A stretch of 64,000 nucleotides of DNA from Desmonostoc muscorum LEGE 12446 (GCF_015207005.2 NZ_JADEXS020000001.1:4340001-4404000), one strand, 5' to 3'; counted from the first letter of the stretch, positions 1 through 8,712 are shown. Notes: generated by a model from the letters alone, not told the origin. Program-made: numbers and translations.

Positions 1-1
1 T

Positions 2-421
2 TTAGTTGACAATATTCTCGGTGAAGAAAAACTCGGAAGTAACGTAGTATACGTTTACAATACAACAGATGGTCTGAGAAAATTAGCAAGCGATCGCAGC
101 GGTATTTACTATGCTTCGGCACCAGAAGTTGTTCCCCAATGTACGGTTAAGTCATTGCCAATCGCCAAAGAAGGCAACAATTTTGTAGCTCCTTACATAG
201 AACCTTTGATTAAAGGCGATCAATGTCTAAATCAGCGCAACAAGTTAAACATCGATGCTTTCAAAACAGGTGAGTATCCAATTACACGTCAGATGTTTGT
301 CATAGTTAAGCAAGATAATGGCAATTTAGAACAACAAGCGGGCGAAGCATACGCCAAAATGCTACTAACAAATCAAGGACAAAAACTGATGAATGAAGCT
401 GGATTTGTGCGTATCCGTTGA
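2..421 (+). CDS. C-terminal part of a PstS-like solute-binding protein (cut by window edge)
   Basis: The frame is open from the window edge and ends in TGA at 419-421; the start lies outside. The visible 139 residues form the second lobe of a periplasmic phosphate-type binding protein: a GIYYASAP stretch, two conserved cysteines, and a C-terminal LLTNQGQ...GFVRIR helix. It is clearly paralogous to the end of the next gene, which has the same GIYYASAP motif and a GFVRVR ending. The two genes are separated by only 14 bases and are probably co-transcribed. By analogy with its neighbour the missing N-terminus could carry a CHAT protease domain and a membrane helix, but this cannot be seen here. 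Confidence 0.8.
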   Translation, partial: LVDNILGEEKLGSNVVYVYNTTDGLRKLASDRSGIYYASAPEVVPQCTVKSLPIAKEGNNFVAPYIEPLIKGDQCLNQRNKLNIDAFKTGEYPITRQMFVIVKQDNGNLEQQAGEAYAKMLLTNQGQKLMNEAGFVRIR

Positions 422-435
422 GTAAGGAGACAGCA

Positions 436-2544
436 ATGGCGGTGGTCAACTTAAAACTCAGACGCACCTCAGAAAAGGGATTTTTAGTGATTCTGAGGGC
501 AAAGAATTTGGATGAAGAAACAGAAGGGTTTCTGCCTCCATTATTACCAGAATTAGAATTATCTTTCAATCAATGGCAGACAGCTTATCGTCAAATTGAG
601 GCTGTGCGGTCTTGTGTTGCTCCTGCACCGGGGTTACGTCTGACACCTAAAAGTGTCACCATTCATTCTCATGCAGAACACACAGGAGCAGTCAAAGATT
701 ACCTGAATCAATGGCTCAACTCTGGGGATAGCAAGTGGCGACCAATTCGGGATAGATTAATTGCGATCGCTCAACAATTGCATCAATCAAATGATGAAAT
801 TCGTGTAATAATTGATGCCATAGATATTGATTTACGCCGCCTTCCTTGGCAAGCATGGAACTTATTTGAAGAACATTATCCCCAAACCGAAATTGCCCTG
901 AGTACCCCCAAAAGCGCAAATCAACAGAGCAATAAACTAGTTCCCAAAAGTACAAAAGTTAGAATATTAGTTGCTGTCGGTAGAAGTGACGGCATTAATA
1001 CAAAAGATGACTTAAAGGTAATTCAAGATTTAGAGAAACATGGGGTAGAAGTAGTCTGTTTAATTCAGCCTAGCCGCAAGGAATTGTGTGAAGCGCTTTG
1101 GGATGAAAAAGGCTACCATATTTTCGTCTTTACGGGACACAGTGGCAGTCAAGAAGATGGACAAATAGGTTGGATTGAACTGAACAATAAAGAGAGTTTG
1201 ACTATTGAGGAGTTTAAGGAAGCTTTCAAGCAAGCTATTCATAAAGGATTGCAATTAGGAATTTTTAATTCCTGCGATGGTTTGGGATTAGCTAACCAAA
1301 TTGCCCAACTACATTTACCTCAAATTATTATCATGCGGGAACCCGTCCCAGACCCCGTAGCTGTAGAGTTTTTAAAGTACTTTTTTCAAGAGTTTTCCCG
1401 TAACAACTCCCTGTTTACTTCTGTGCAAAAAGCACGTAAACGCCTAGAACATTTTAAGTCTGATTACCCAGGTGCAATTTGGTTGCCAACAATTTGTATT
1501 GAACCAAATTTTGAGCCGTTGAATTGGCAGGGATTGTGTGGAGTTTCCCCCCGAATATTGCCTCCTGTAAAGCCAGATAATTCAATTCATCAACCTCAGA
1601 AAAATATTAAGCCGTGGTTGTTAACTGGCTTAATTAGTGTAGCGATCGGTAGTGCTGCATATATTGGTTGGAATATATTCTTACCATCGCCTCCTACGGG
1701 AACATTTCGGGATGGTGGTAGTACATCATACGCACCAATTAGAGCATTAGTTAATGAGAAGATTAAAAAAAAGTGGCCTCAATTTAAATTGATATACTGG
1801 AAGCATCCTAGTCTGCCACAAAATTCGGGAACAGGAATCAAGATGTTACTAGAAGGTCAAATATCTTTTGCTGAGTCTTCAAGATTTGTAAATGATGACG
1901 AGTCTGAACGTGCGACTACGAAAAGAATAAAGTTGAAGCAGGTTGCTGTAGCAATGGATGCAATTGCGATCGTTGTTAATCGTGATTTAAATATTCCTGG
2001 TTTGAGCATAGATCAACTTAAAGATATCTATACACATAAAATCACTAACTGGAAAGAAGTTGGTGGCCCTGATATTCAAATTACACCATACTTCCATTCT
2101 GGAAACGGTGGTTCAACTGCATTTTTAAAAGATAGTATTTTAGGACATAATCAATTAGATTTACCTGTTACCTTTGTTAGTATTACTCCAACCGAAATTC
2201 TAAACCTGGTCAAAAAATCTCCTGGAGGTATTTATTATGCTTCTGCTCCTCAAGTGATTAATCAATGTAGTGTCAAAACTATACCAATTATTCTCAAGAA
2301 TAAGACAAAAGTTGCTCCAGATAAACCAGGAAAAATGCCAGGTAAAAATTGTCCTTGGGAACATAATAAAATCAATATTGAAGCTATAAAAAACAATACC
2401 TATCCACTATCACGTTACTTGTTCATAATTATTAAACAAGATGGTCAAGAGGATGAAAAAGCTGGAGAATTTTTAGCCAATTATCTATTGACGGCTGAAG
2501 GGCAAGATTTAGTTCAGCAAGCTGGGTTTGTTCGGGTACGCTAA
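436..2544 (+). CDS. CHAT-domain protease fused through one TM helix to a PstS-like binding domain
   Basis: The frame is open from a TTG at 418, but ATG 436 has an AAGGAG ribosome site six bases upstream, giving 702 residues. Residues about 1-370 form a CHAT (caspase HetF-associated with TPRs) domain with the expected His in an FTGHSG motif (His235) and Cys in FNSCDG (Cys280), so it is probably an active cysteine protease. Residues about 393-415 are a hydrophobic membrane segment. Residues about 421-702 resemble PstS phosphate-binding proteins (a GSTSYAP loop, SGTGIK, a DIYTHKITNW motif, and SGNGGST). The inferred topology puts the protease in the cytoplasm and the binding domain in the periplasm, suggesting a ligand-controlled protease; that role is inference. 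It follows a paralogous partial gene. Confidence 0.85.
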   Translation: MAVVNLKLRRTSEKGFLVILRAKNLDEETEGFLPPLLPELELSFNQWQTAYRQIEAVRSCVAPAPGLRLTPKSVTIHSHAEHTGAVKDYLNQWLNSGDSKWRPIRDRLIAIAQQLHQSNDEIRVIIDAIDIDLRRLPWQAWNLFEEHYPQTEIALSTPKSANQQSNKLVPKSTKVRILVAVGRSDGINTKDDLKVIQDLEKHGVEVVCLIQPSRKELCEALWDEKGYHIFVFTGHSGSQEDGQIGWIELNNKESLTIEEFKEAFKQAIHKGLQLGIFNSCDGLGLANQIAQLHLPQIIIMREPVPDPVAVEFLKYFFQEFSRNNSLFTSVQKARKRLEHFKSDYPGAIWLPTICIEPNFEPLNWQGLCGVSPRILPPVKPDNSIHQPQKNIKPWLLTGLISVAIGSAAYIGWNIFLPSPPTGTFRDGGSTSYAPIRALVNEKIKKKWPQFKLIYWKHPSLPQNSGTGIKMLLEGQISFAESSRFVNDDESERATTKRIKLKQVAVAMDAIAIVVNRDLNIPGLSIDQLKDIYTHKITNWKEVGGPDIQITPYFHSGNGGSTAFLKDSILGHNQLDLPVTFVSITPTEILNLVKKSPGGIYYASAPQVINQCSVKTIPIILKNKTKVAPDKPGKMPGKNCPWEHNKINIEAIKNNTYPLSRYLFIIIKQDGQEDEKAGEFLANYLLTAEGQDLVQQAGFVRVR

Positions 2545-2607
2545 TTTAGTAGTAAGGGAGTACCAAAAAATAGGCGTTGGTGAATCGCGGTATGAATCCA
2601 GATGTAA

Positions 2608-2628
2608 AGACGTTGCATTGCAACGTCT
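2608..2628. repeat. Short palindrome after the CHAT gene
   Basis: Two 10-base arms (AGACGTTGCA / TGCAACGTCT) around one base, followed by CTACAAGG. It belongs to the same style of dispersed palindrome seen at 12236 and 45586 (AGACGCGAT...ATCGCGTCT). There is no T-tract, so terminator activity is uncertain. Confidence 0.6.
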
Positions 2629-2751
2629 CTACAAGGATTTTGATATCATGCACAATCGTTTTCATACATGAAATCAGCAACGCCAAAAAATAAATTATTA
2701 TCAGGGTTTTTGTGAAACGGTATTAGTTTCATAAAAGTCTCTGGGAATTAT

Positions 2752-3687
2752 GTGATTAAGTATATCCGTCTTAACCACACAGAAAAACTCATGAGCTTTA
2801 TAGTCTCTCTTTTAACTAACCTGATTGCAATTCTCGTTTATGTAAACACAGGTAGGATATCTGGCGAAAGGTCACGTTTAGCAATACGGGGAATTACGAT
2901 ATTGATTGGTAGTATTGCACTGCTAACTTCTATTTCTAGGCTTTTGGTGATTGTCCCACCAGGCAATATTGGTGTCGTCAACTTGTTTGGTGAGGTTTCT
3001 GAAACTACTCTTAACCCTGGTGTCCACCTGCTTAACCCTTTTAGCAAGGTGCTGAATTTTTCCACTCGCCTTAAGGATATAAAGGAAAACGTAGATGCAA
3101 CATCCCAAGAAGGTTTGAGCCTAAATCTTGATGTCAGCCTTCAGTACAAGCTCGATCCCCAGAAGGCGGCTACAGTATATAAAACAATTGGAACTGACGA
3201 AACACAACTGGTGATTTCCCGATTCCGCTCTACTGTTCGTGCCATCACGGCAAACTACCCAGCCAGTGCTATTTACTCTACCAAACGCCAAGAAATCGCC
3301 CAAAAAATTGACCAACAACTCACTCAGGAGATACCTGCTTTGGGTTTCATTGTTGAGGAAGCTCTTTTACGAAACGTTAAAATGCCTGATACTTTACAAG
3401 CTGCAATTCAAAACAAACTCAAAACAGAGCAAGAAAATCAGCAGATGAAATTTGTCTTAGAAAAAGAGCGTCAAGAGGCAGAACGAAAGCGTATTGAAGC
3501 GCGAGGTATAGCTGATTCCCAAAAAATTATCTCTGGTGGACTTAGCAACCAAGTGCTGCAATTACGGGCAATTGAAGCCACAGAAAAGTTAGCTCAATCT
3601 AATAATTCTAAAATTGTAATTATCGGTTCTGAAAAAGGTGGAGTGCCTATTATGATCCAGTCAGAACCAGGAATCTCAAAGCCGTAA
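2752..3687 (+). CDS. SPFH/prohibitin-like membrane protein
   Basis: A 311-residue protein of the SPFH/Band 7 superfamily (prohibitin, stomatin, flotillin), which oligomerises on membranes and often affects membrane proteases or microdomains. Two hydrophobic segments lie near residues 14-30 and 45-67. The SPFH domain begins with a VPPGNIGVVNLFG motif and has the NPGVHLLNPF turn, and the C-terminal part is a charged coiled coil (EKERQEAERKRIEARG). The start is uncertain: GTG 2752 with a weak GGGA upstream, or ATG 2791 (MSFIV). It lies 207 bases after the CHAT-binding protein gene on the same strand; a functional link is only suggested by position. Confidence 0.85.
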   Translation: MIKYIRLNHTEKLMSFIVSLLTNLIAILVYVNTGRISGERSRLAIRGITILIGSIALLTSISRLLVIVPPGNIGVVNLFGEVSETTLNPGVHLLNPFSKVLNFSTRLKDIKENVDATSQEGLSLNLDVSLQYKLDPQKAATVYKTIGTDETQLVISRFRSTVRAITANYPASAIYSTKRQEIAQKIDQQLTQEIPALGFIVEEALLRNVKMPDTLQAAIQNKLKTEQENQQMKFVLEKERQEAERKRIEARGIADSQKIISGGLSNQVLQLRAIEATEKLAQSNNSKIVIIGSEKGGVPIMIQSEPGISKP

Positions 3688-3717
3688 AATTTATTTTGTG
3701 TTGAACTGTTAATTTTT

Positions 3718-4503
3718 TTAATGTAATCCTTGCTGTTGCAATAATTCATTCGCCCAAATTGCATCAGCTTCAAAAAAAGGCGGAACTGGTTCACAAGTGT
3801 AGTCTACAGCCAAATCAAATCCGGCGCGTTCGTATACTCCGTGTATCAATGCTTGTAAATCTACTAACGGTTCTGTATCACCCCGACCTAGAGGTAACAA
3901 AAAAGTTGGAATCTGCTCTTGTAGTCCAAAGGGATATAATTCTGCTTTGGGGCGAGATTCGCTGCGACTTACCAAAATCCGATAATCTGACTTAATTTGA
4001 TTACCCAAGATTGGCATTGGTTCGCCACCACGCAACAAATCTATTTCAATCAGATGAGTGAAGGTACTTAATATTTGCTGGCGCTTGCTTTCGTATGCCT
4101 TTCTTCCTTCTCCAGAACGCTTATTTTTTGGAGATAAAACCTCAATTGTAACCACAACTTCCCCTGTTCCAACTTCCCGCACCTCTAGGTATCCTTCTCG
4201 CACCTCTTCTGGTATGGGAAGATTAACAGTTATTGGTTTTGCAGGTGGTGAAGCTACTGCAATATTAAATTTTTCTTTATCTGTGTTTGTTAGAGAACGT
4301 CCTATGGTCACATCGGGAATACCAATAAGAATAGAATTTTCATCTATCATTTGGTATACTCTTTTTTCGACTGCCACTCGATATTTCGGTCGTAGTTGAG
4401 GAGCAATTGCATCTGCGATCGCAATAACTAACCAACTCTGAACTTCAGCCCACAGTTCAGGATTTTCTAGGTAGGGGTTCATCCCTGGAAACGGTGAAGG
4501 CAT
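3718..4503 (-). CDS. DUF4058 family protein
   Basis: A 261-residue protein with the hallmark N-terminus of the cyanobacterial DUF4058 family (MPSPFPGMNPYLE), a KYRVAVEKRVY segment, and a central VVTIEVLSPKNKR motif reminiscent of PD-(D/E)XK-like folds. The function of the family is unknown. The ATG at 4503 is unambiguous because the conserved motif starts at residue 1. The gene converges with the SPFH gene, leaving a 30-base gap, and is transcribed away from the small gene at 4593. Confidence 0.88.
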   Translation of the reverse strand: MPSPFPGMNPYLENPELWAEVQSWLVIAIADAIAPQLRPKYRVAVEKRVYQMIDENSILIGIPDVTIGRSLTNTDKEKFNIAVASPPAKPITVNLPIPEEVREGYLEVREVGTGEVVVTIEVLSPKNKRSGEGRKAYESKRQQILSTFTHLIEIDLLRGGEPMPILGNQIKSDYRILVSRSESRPKAELYPFGLQEQIPTFLLPLGRGDTEPLVDLQALIHGVYERAGFDLAVDYTCEPVPPFFEADAIWANELLQQQGLH

Positions 4504-4592
4504 AAGCTTGACAAAACAAGAGTCTTAATGTATGTCCTAGCAATCTGCTTTGTACAATTCTTACTATAAAAAGCCAAATTTTCACTTCCAGT

Positions 4593-4778
4593 ATGAACAA
4601 CACACAAAAATGGTATATTATCAAGCGTTCTGCTGGTTATTGCGAAATAGTCTCCAGCGACCAAATAGGGGAAGACGATCCAGAGATTATAGAACAGTGG
4701 GGGCCTTATAGTTCACAAGAAGAAGCGATCGCCCATCGTGTCGGACTAATTAGAACTGGGAAGTGCCAACCAGTTTGA
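4593..4778 (+). CDS. Small conserved cyanobacterial protein, function unknown
   Basis: A 61-residue reading frame starting MNNTQKWYIIKR, with a WYII(K)...C.IV core followed by a QWGPYSSQEEAIAHRVGLIR helix. The pattern of an aromatic strand, acidic turn and EEAIAHR helix looks like a real small folded protein similar to hypothetical proteins of cyanobacteria. No clear ribosome site is seen. The frame contains one HIP1 octamer. The gene stops immediately before a tandem repeat block. Confidence 0.6.
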   Translation: MNNTQKWYIIKRSAGYCEIVSSDQIGEDDPEIIEQWGPYSSQEEAIAHRVGLIRTGKCQPV

Positions 4779-4779
4779 G

Positions 4780-4945
4780 TGGGGCATTGGGCATTGGGCA
4801 TTGGGCATTGGTTATTAATTCTTATCCCTCACTCCCTCACTCCCTCATCTCCCTCATCTCCCTCATCTCCCTCATCTCCCTCATCTCCCTCATCTCCCCC
4901 ATCTCCCCTATGCCCTATGCCCAATGCCCCATACCCCATACCCAC
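4780..4945. repeat. STRR block: TGGGCAT heptamers and CTCCCTCAT nonamers
   Basis: About four copies of a 7-base GGGCATT unit, then about eight copies of a 9-base CTCATCTCC unit, then a CCCAATGCCC stretch complementary to the first part. The block fills the space between the small + gene and the convergent S41 protease gene and could fold into a long hairpin. Confidence 0.85.
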
Positions 4946-4955
4946 AGGAGTATGG

Positions 4956-6242
4956 TTATTTTTCTGCTGTGGCTGTGCGTTTAGCAGCAAGTTGCTTACC
5001 TATCACTTCCACTGCTTTAGCGAATTGGGGGTCTTTTAGGGTAGCGAGTTTGTCACGTTCGTTGAGCCACAAGTCCTGTCGCTGGGCATCAGTTAAATCG
5101 ACCTTCACATCTGGATCGATGCCATGCTTATTAATATCGCGATCGCTAGGCGTGTGGTATTTTGCAATGGTCACTGCTAAACCTGAACCATCTTCTAGGG
5201 GACGTACCGATTGCACCAATCCCTTACCGAAGGTTTGAGTACCCACTAAAACTGCACGCTTGTTGTCCTGCAAAGCTCCTGAGAGTATTTCACTGGCACT
5301 GGCTGAACCTTTATCCACTAATACCACCAACGGTTTATTTGTCAGCGCCCGCCCGTTTGCCACCTCTCGTTCTCGCTCACCTTGGCGGTCAATGGTAGAA
5401 ACGATTGTGCCTTTATTCAACCACATCCGGGCAATTTCTATACTGGAGAACAATAAACCGCCTGGATTACCACGTAAATCGAGGATATATCCAGATACCT
5501 TTTTGCTTTCTAAATCTTTTATAGCAGCTTGCATCTCTTTACCAGCATTGGCGCTGAATTGATTCAGGCGAATGTAGCCAAGGTTACCTGCTGGAGTTTG
5601 CTTTTGAGAAAATTTAACTGGATGAATTTCAATCCGCGCTCGTTTGATATTAAATTGCTTTGTCTGACCGTTTCGCTGAATCGTTAGGCTGACTTGGGTT
5701 CCTGCTTCACCTCGAATCAAAGATACTGCCTGATTCGTATCCATCCCCTTGGTGCTTTTGTCGTCAATTTTGAGGATGACATCTTTGGCTAAAACACCAG
5801 CTTTAAAGGCTGGCGTATCTTCAATTGGTGCAATTACAACCAGTTGCTTCGTTTTTTCATCCTGACTGATTGTGATACCAATTCCTGTTAATTCTCCAGA
5901 GGTATCCACTTGCATATTCTTGAATTCCTCTGGGTCCATAAATCGGGTGTAGGGATCATCTAGCTTTTTGAGCATTTCCCGAATGGATTTATAAGCTTCC
6001 TGCTGATTACTGTAGGACTTGTTCTTCACATACTCGTTACGAACAGCCTGCCAATCTACCTGATTAAAAGTAGCGTCTACGTAATTGCGGTATATATTTT
6101 GCCATACTTCATCCACTAATGCCTTCGGACTTGCTTTGAATAAAGCCTGACCTCGTGAGTGAATGCCAAGGCTAGTAACAGCGATCGTGGAGAGTGTTAC
6201 TGCCGTAGCACCCAAAACAAGCCTATTTTTTGTAATCACCAT
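4956..6242 (-). CDS. Carboxyl-terminal processing protease (S41 family, CtpA/B/C type)
   Basis: A 428-residue exported serine protease. The ATG at 6242 precedes a hydrophobic signal or anchor (residues about 9-25); the frame is open to 6317 but the extra residues do not look like a signal. A PDZ domain occupies residues about 95-185 (ELTGIGITIS through GVLAKDVILKIDDKS). The S41 core has the DLRGNPGG motif and the Ser-Lys dyad: Ser315 in GSASASE and Lys340 in FGKG. Cyanobacteria have three such paralogues; CtpA matures the D1 protein C-terminus. Which paralogue this is cannot be decided from the sequence alone. It is convergent with the small gene at 4593. Confidence 0.93.
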   Translation of the reverse strand: MVITKNRLVLGATAVTLSTIAVTSLGIHSRGQALFKASPKALVDEVWQNIYRNYVDATFNQVDWQAVRNEYVKNKSYSNQQEAYKSIREMLKKLDDPYTRFMDPEEFKNMQVDTSGELTGIGITISQDEKTKQLVVIAPIEDTPAFKAGVLAKDVILKIDDKSTKGMDTNQAVSLIRGEAGTQVSLTIQRNGQTKQFNIKRARIEIHPVKFSQKQTPAGNLGYIRLNQFSANAGKEMQAAIKDLESKKVSGYILDLRGNPGGLLFSSIEIARMWLNKGTIVSTIDRQGEREREVANGRALTNKPLVVLVDKGSASASEILSGALQDNKRAVLVGTQTFGKGLVQSVRPLEDGSGLAVTIAKYHTPSDRDINKHGIDPDVKVDLTDAQRQDLWLNERDKLATLKDPQFAKAVEVIGKQLAAKRTATAEK

Positions 6243-6390
6243 AATGACAGCTGCGTCAGAGGGAAAATTTATAGTCAGTATGCTCAATCTAACACAGGGT
6301 ATTACTGTAAAGGTCAAGCATGTATTTCTAATTTCAACAAAATACTTGACAATCAGCCGACCTTGGTCGTCATCTATACAAAAGTTTTAA

Positions 6391-6508
6391 GAATTGGGGA
6401 GTGGGGACTGGGGACTGGGGGCTGGGGACTGGGGACTGCTGAGTTAAGAGTTATTCTCCCTCATCTTCCTCATCTGCCTCATCTTCCTCATCTCCCTCAT
6501 CTCCCCAC
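6391..6508. repeat. STRR block: GGGGACT heptamers and CTCATCTTC nonamers
   Basis: Five GGGGACT-like 7-base units followed by six CTCATCTCC/TTC 9-base units, between the divergently placed promoter side of the S41 gene and the end of ispG. Confidence 0.85.
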
Positions 6509-6513
6509 ACCTC

Positions 6514-7740
6514 TTACGGCTCTACCCAGCGTTCATCTGCCTTAATTAGATTGATTAATTCCTCTACGCCTTTGTCTTCTGGGACTTTTTTAATTTCTTC
6601 TCTGCCACGATATAAAGAAATGTAACCAGGTGTTTTGCCAACATAACCATAGTCGGCATCTGCCATTTCTCCTGGTCCATTGACAATGCAGCCCATAACT
6701 GCTATGTCCAGACCAGTTAAGTGTTTAGTGGCTTCCCGGACTTTGTGTAGCACTTCCTCTAAGTTAAACAAAGTTCGTCCACAAGAAGGACAGGCGACAT
6801 ATTCCACCATTGTTTTCCGCAATCCCAAAGCTTGAAGAATGCTGTAGCAAACGGGAATTTCTTTTTCTGGTGCTTCTGTCAGTGAGACACGAATTGTGTC
6901 GCCAATACCATCAGCGAGTAATGTCGCAATCCCAGCGGTGGATTTGATTCGTCCATATTCGCCATCACCGGCTTCGGTAACGCCTAAATGTAGCGGATAA
7001 TCCATACCTAATTCATCCATGCGCTTGGCCATGAGGCGATAGGCGGCTACCATCACTGGTACTCGTGAAGCTTTCATGGAAATTACCAAGTTGCGGAAGT
7101 CCAAAGATTCACAGATGCGGATGAATTCTATGGCTGATTCCACCATTCCTTCAGGGGTGTCACCGTAGGTAAATAGCATTCTCTCAGCGAGGGAACCGTG
7201 ATTTACCCCAATTCGCATCGATTTATCTTGATCGCGCAAAGAAACTACTAGAGGTTCTAGGGTTTCGCGGATTTTATCACCAATTTCGTCAAATTCGGCT
7301 TTAGTATATTCGCTTCTATTAAAGTTTGGCTTTTCAAACACATACAACCCCGGATTAATCCGCACCTTCTCTATGTGCTTGGAGACTTCCAGAGCGATTT
7401 TCATGCCATTGTGATGGACATCAGCCACAACTGGCACGTCTTGGTAAGTTTTAATTAATTTTTGTTTAATTTCTGCTAAAGCTTTGGCATGAGCCATACT
7501 TGGCACTGTGACACGGACAATTTCGCAGCCAATTTCGTGGAGACGACGAATAGCAGCCACGGAACCATCAATATCAAGAGTATCTTCATTAATCATCGAC
7601 TGCACCACAACGGGGTAGCCACCCCCAATGGTGACATTTCCCACCTTTACAGGACGGGTTTGACGCCGCTTGATAGTTGTATCAAAGGTAGGTTGAGTTG
7701 ATGTAGTATTTGCAGTATCCAGTGTGGGCAGAGTTTGCAT
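6514..7740 (-). CDS. ispG: (E)-4-hydroxy-3-methylbut-2-enyl-diphosphate synthase (IspG/GcpE)
   Basis: A 408-residue enzyme for the penultimate step of the MEP isoprenoid pathway, reducing 2-C-methylerythritol 2,4-cyclodiphosphate to HMBPP with a [4Fe-4S] cluster; in cyanobacteria electrons come from ferredoxin. The TIM-barrel part starts at [13 protein letters not shown], and the cluster cysteines are visible in the CPSCGR motif and in [15 protein letters not shown] 7740 (MQTLP) gives the usual cyanobacterial length; the frame stays open to 7821 but those 27 residues are not family-like. ispD of the same pathway lies at 13699, also on the minus strand but not in the same operon. Confidence 0.97.
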   Translation of the reverse strand: MQTLPTLDTANTTSTQPTFDTTIKRRQTRPVKVGNVTIGGGYPVVVQSMINEDTLDIDGSVAAIRRLHEIGCEIVRVTVPSMAHAKALAEIKQKLIKTYQDVPVVADVHHNGMKIALEVSKHIEKVRINPGLYVFEKPNFNRSEYTKAEFDEIGDKIRETLEPLVVSLRDQDKSMRIGVNHGSLAERMLFTYGDTPEGMVESAIEFIRICESLDFRNLVISMKASRVPVMVAAYRLMAKRMDELGMDYPLHLGVTEAGDGEYGRIKSTAGIATLLADGIGDTIRVSLTEAPEKEIPVCYSILQALGLRKTMVEYVACPSCGRTLFNLEEVLHKVREATKHLTGLDIAVMGCIVNGPGEMADADYGYVGKTPGYISLYRGREEIKKVPEDKGVEELINLIKADERWVEP

Positions 7741-8015
7741 AACCTGTAATGGCAAATTTGCTGTAGCTAAAATATCAGATTTGATAAGTCTCTGTTTCCC
7801 ACATTGCCATAGTAGGGGCATTTTTGGGTAATGGAATTACAAAAAAGAAAATAAAGAAACAAAGGCTCGCCTCTTATGGTGCGATCGCCTTAAATTCTCT
7901 TAACCAATCACAGAGTATGCATTAGAGCGAAAAACTGTGAGGTTGATGGTGTAGAGGGGACAACAGAAGGCGATCGCCAGCTAAATTAGACTTATCACCA
8001 AATGCTTGAACTCCC

Positions 8016-8234
8016 ATGCTAGAAAAAACATCTACATTCCAAAAAGTCATAGAAGCGGTAGAAGCACTAGATCCAGAATCTCAGGCTATTCTTGTGGATA
8101 TTATCCAAAAACGCCTTAAACAACAGCGACGGGATGATTTATTAAAAGAAATCGCGCAAGCAGAGAGTGATTACGCTCAAGGTAATGTCCGTCGTGGTTC
8201 AGTTGCAGATTTGATGGCGGAGTTGGATGAGTGA
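8016..8234 (+). CDS. Antitoxin of a type II toxin-antitoxin pair
   Basis: A 72-residue, mostly helical and charged protein (VIEAVEALDPESQAILVDII...) that ends in an acidic RRGSVADLMAELDE tail, typical of antitoxins paired with RelE/YafQ-like toxins. Its stop overlaps the toxin start by four bases (GTGA at 8231-8234), indicating translational coupling. In such systems the antitoxin binds and neutralises the toxin and usually represses the shared promoter; no operator was identified here. Confidence 0.8.
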   Translation: MLEKTSTFQKVIEAVEALDPESQAILVDIIQKRLKQQRRDDLLKEIAQAESDYAQGNVRRGSVADLMAELDE

Positions 8235-8515
8235 AAAATTTAGTTTGGAGTCCGACTTTTGTTCGTGCTTTTAAGCGTGTAGTTAAGAAAAATCCTGAAT
8301 TACGTTCTCAAATTGAGCAACTATTACAACAAATCGCTGAAGATCCTTTTCAACCCAGTTTACGTAGTCACAAGCTAAAAGGTGATTCATCCGGTAGATA
8401 CTCATCTTCAATTGATTATCACAATCGGATTTTATTTAAATTTGTTACAAATCCTGAATCAGCAGAGGAAGAAATTTTGTTGCTAACCTTAGGTTCTCAT
8501 GATGATGTGTACTAG
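8231..8515 (+). CDS. YafQ/RelE-type toxin (probable mRNA endonuclease)
   Basis: A 94-residue protein starting at GTG 8231 inside the antitoxin stop. It has the RelE/ParE-fold layout: a WSPTFVRAFKRVVKKNPE helix, an LRSHKLKG strand with basic residues, a YHNRILFKF strand, and the C-terminal ILLLTLGSHDDVY strand with the Gly-Ser-His-Asp-x-Val-Tyr ending common in YafQ-like toxins. The basic and histidine residues fit a ribosome-dependent mRNA interferase, but that is family inference. A MITE copy lies 5 bases downstream. Confidence 0.82.
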   Translation: MKNLVWSPTFVRAFKRVVKKNPELRSQIEQLLQQIAEDPFQPSLRSHKLKGDSSGRYSSSIDYHNRILFKFVTNPESAEEEILLLTLGSHDDVY

Positions 8516-8520
8516 GGTAA

Positions 8521-8642
8521 GGAACTTCCAAAAAATAAATTATGCCAAATTATTTGTACATTTTTCGGGTAGCACAGCTGTGCTACCCTACGAACGCGAG
8601 TGCGTCCCGCAGGGATGGGATGTTTTTTTCATTGCAAGTCCC
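8521..8642. mobile_element. MITE copy 1 (122 bp, TAA target duplication)
   Basis: Terminal inverted repeats GGAACTTCCAA and (complement) GGGACTTGCAAT enclose about 100 bp containing the palindrome GGGTAGCACAGCTGTGCTACCC. The element is flanked on both sides by TAA (8518-8520 and 8643-8645). A second copy with about 85-90% identity is at 19895-20015. It has no coding capacity, so it is non-autonomous; no matching transposase is in the window. Confidence 0.8.
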
Positions 8643-8712
8643 TAACATTAGACTTAGAAAAATTGGGGATTGAGATTATTGATGTTATTACAGAATAAAT
8701 CCAACTGTAATT

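Noticed and set aside
4763..5039. SLISLISLIS and SPSSPSSPSS frames
   Set aside because: Products of 9-base repeats; same in blocks at 12792, 13598, 39679 and 62885.
7822..8015. Spacer between ispG and the antitoxin gene examined for a small gene
   Set aside because: Only two HIP1 octamers and A/T-rich promoter-like sequence; no frame with support.
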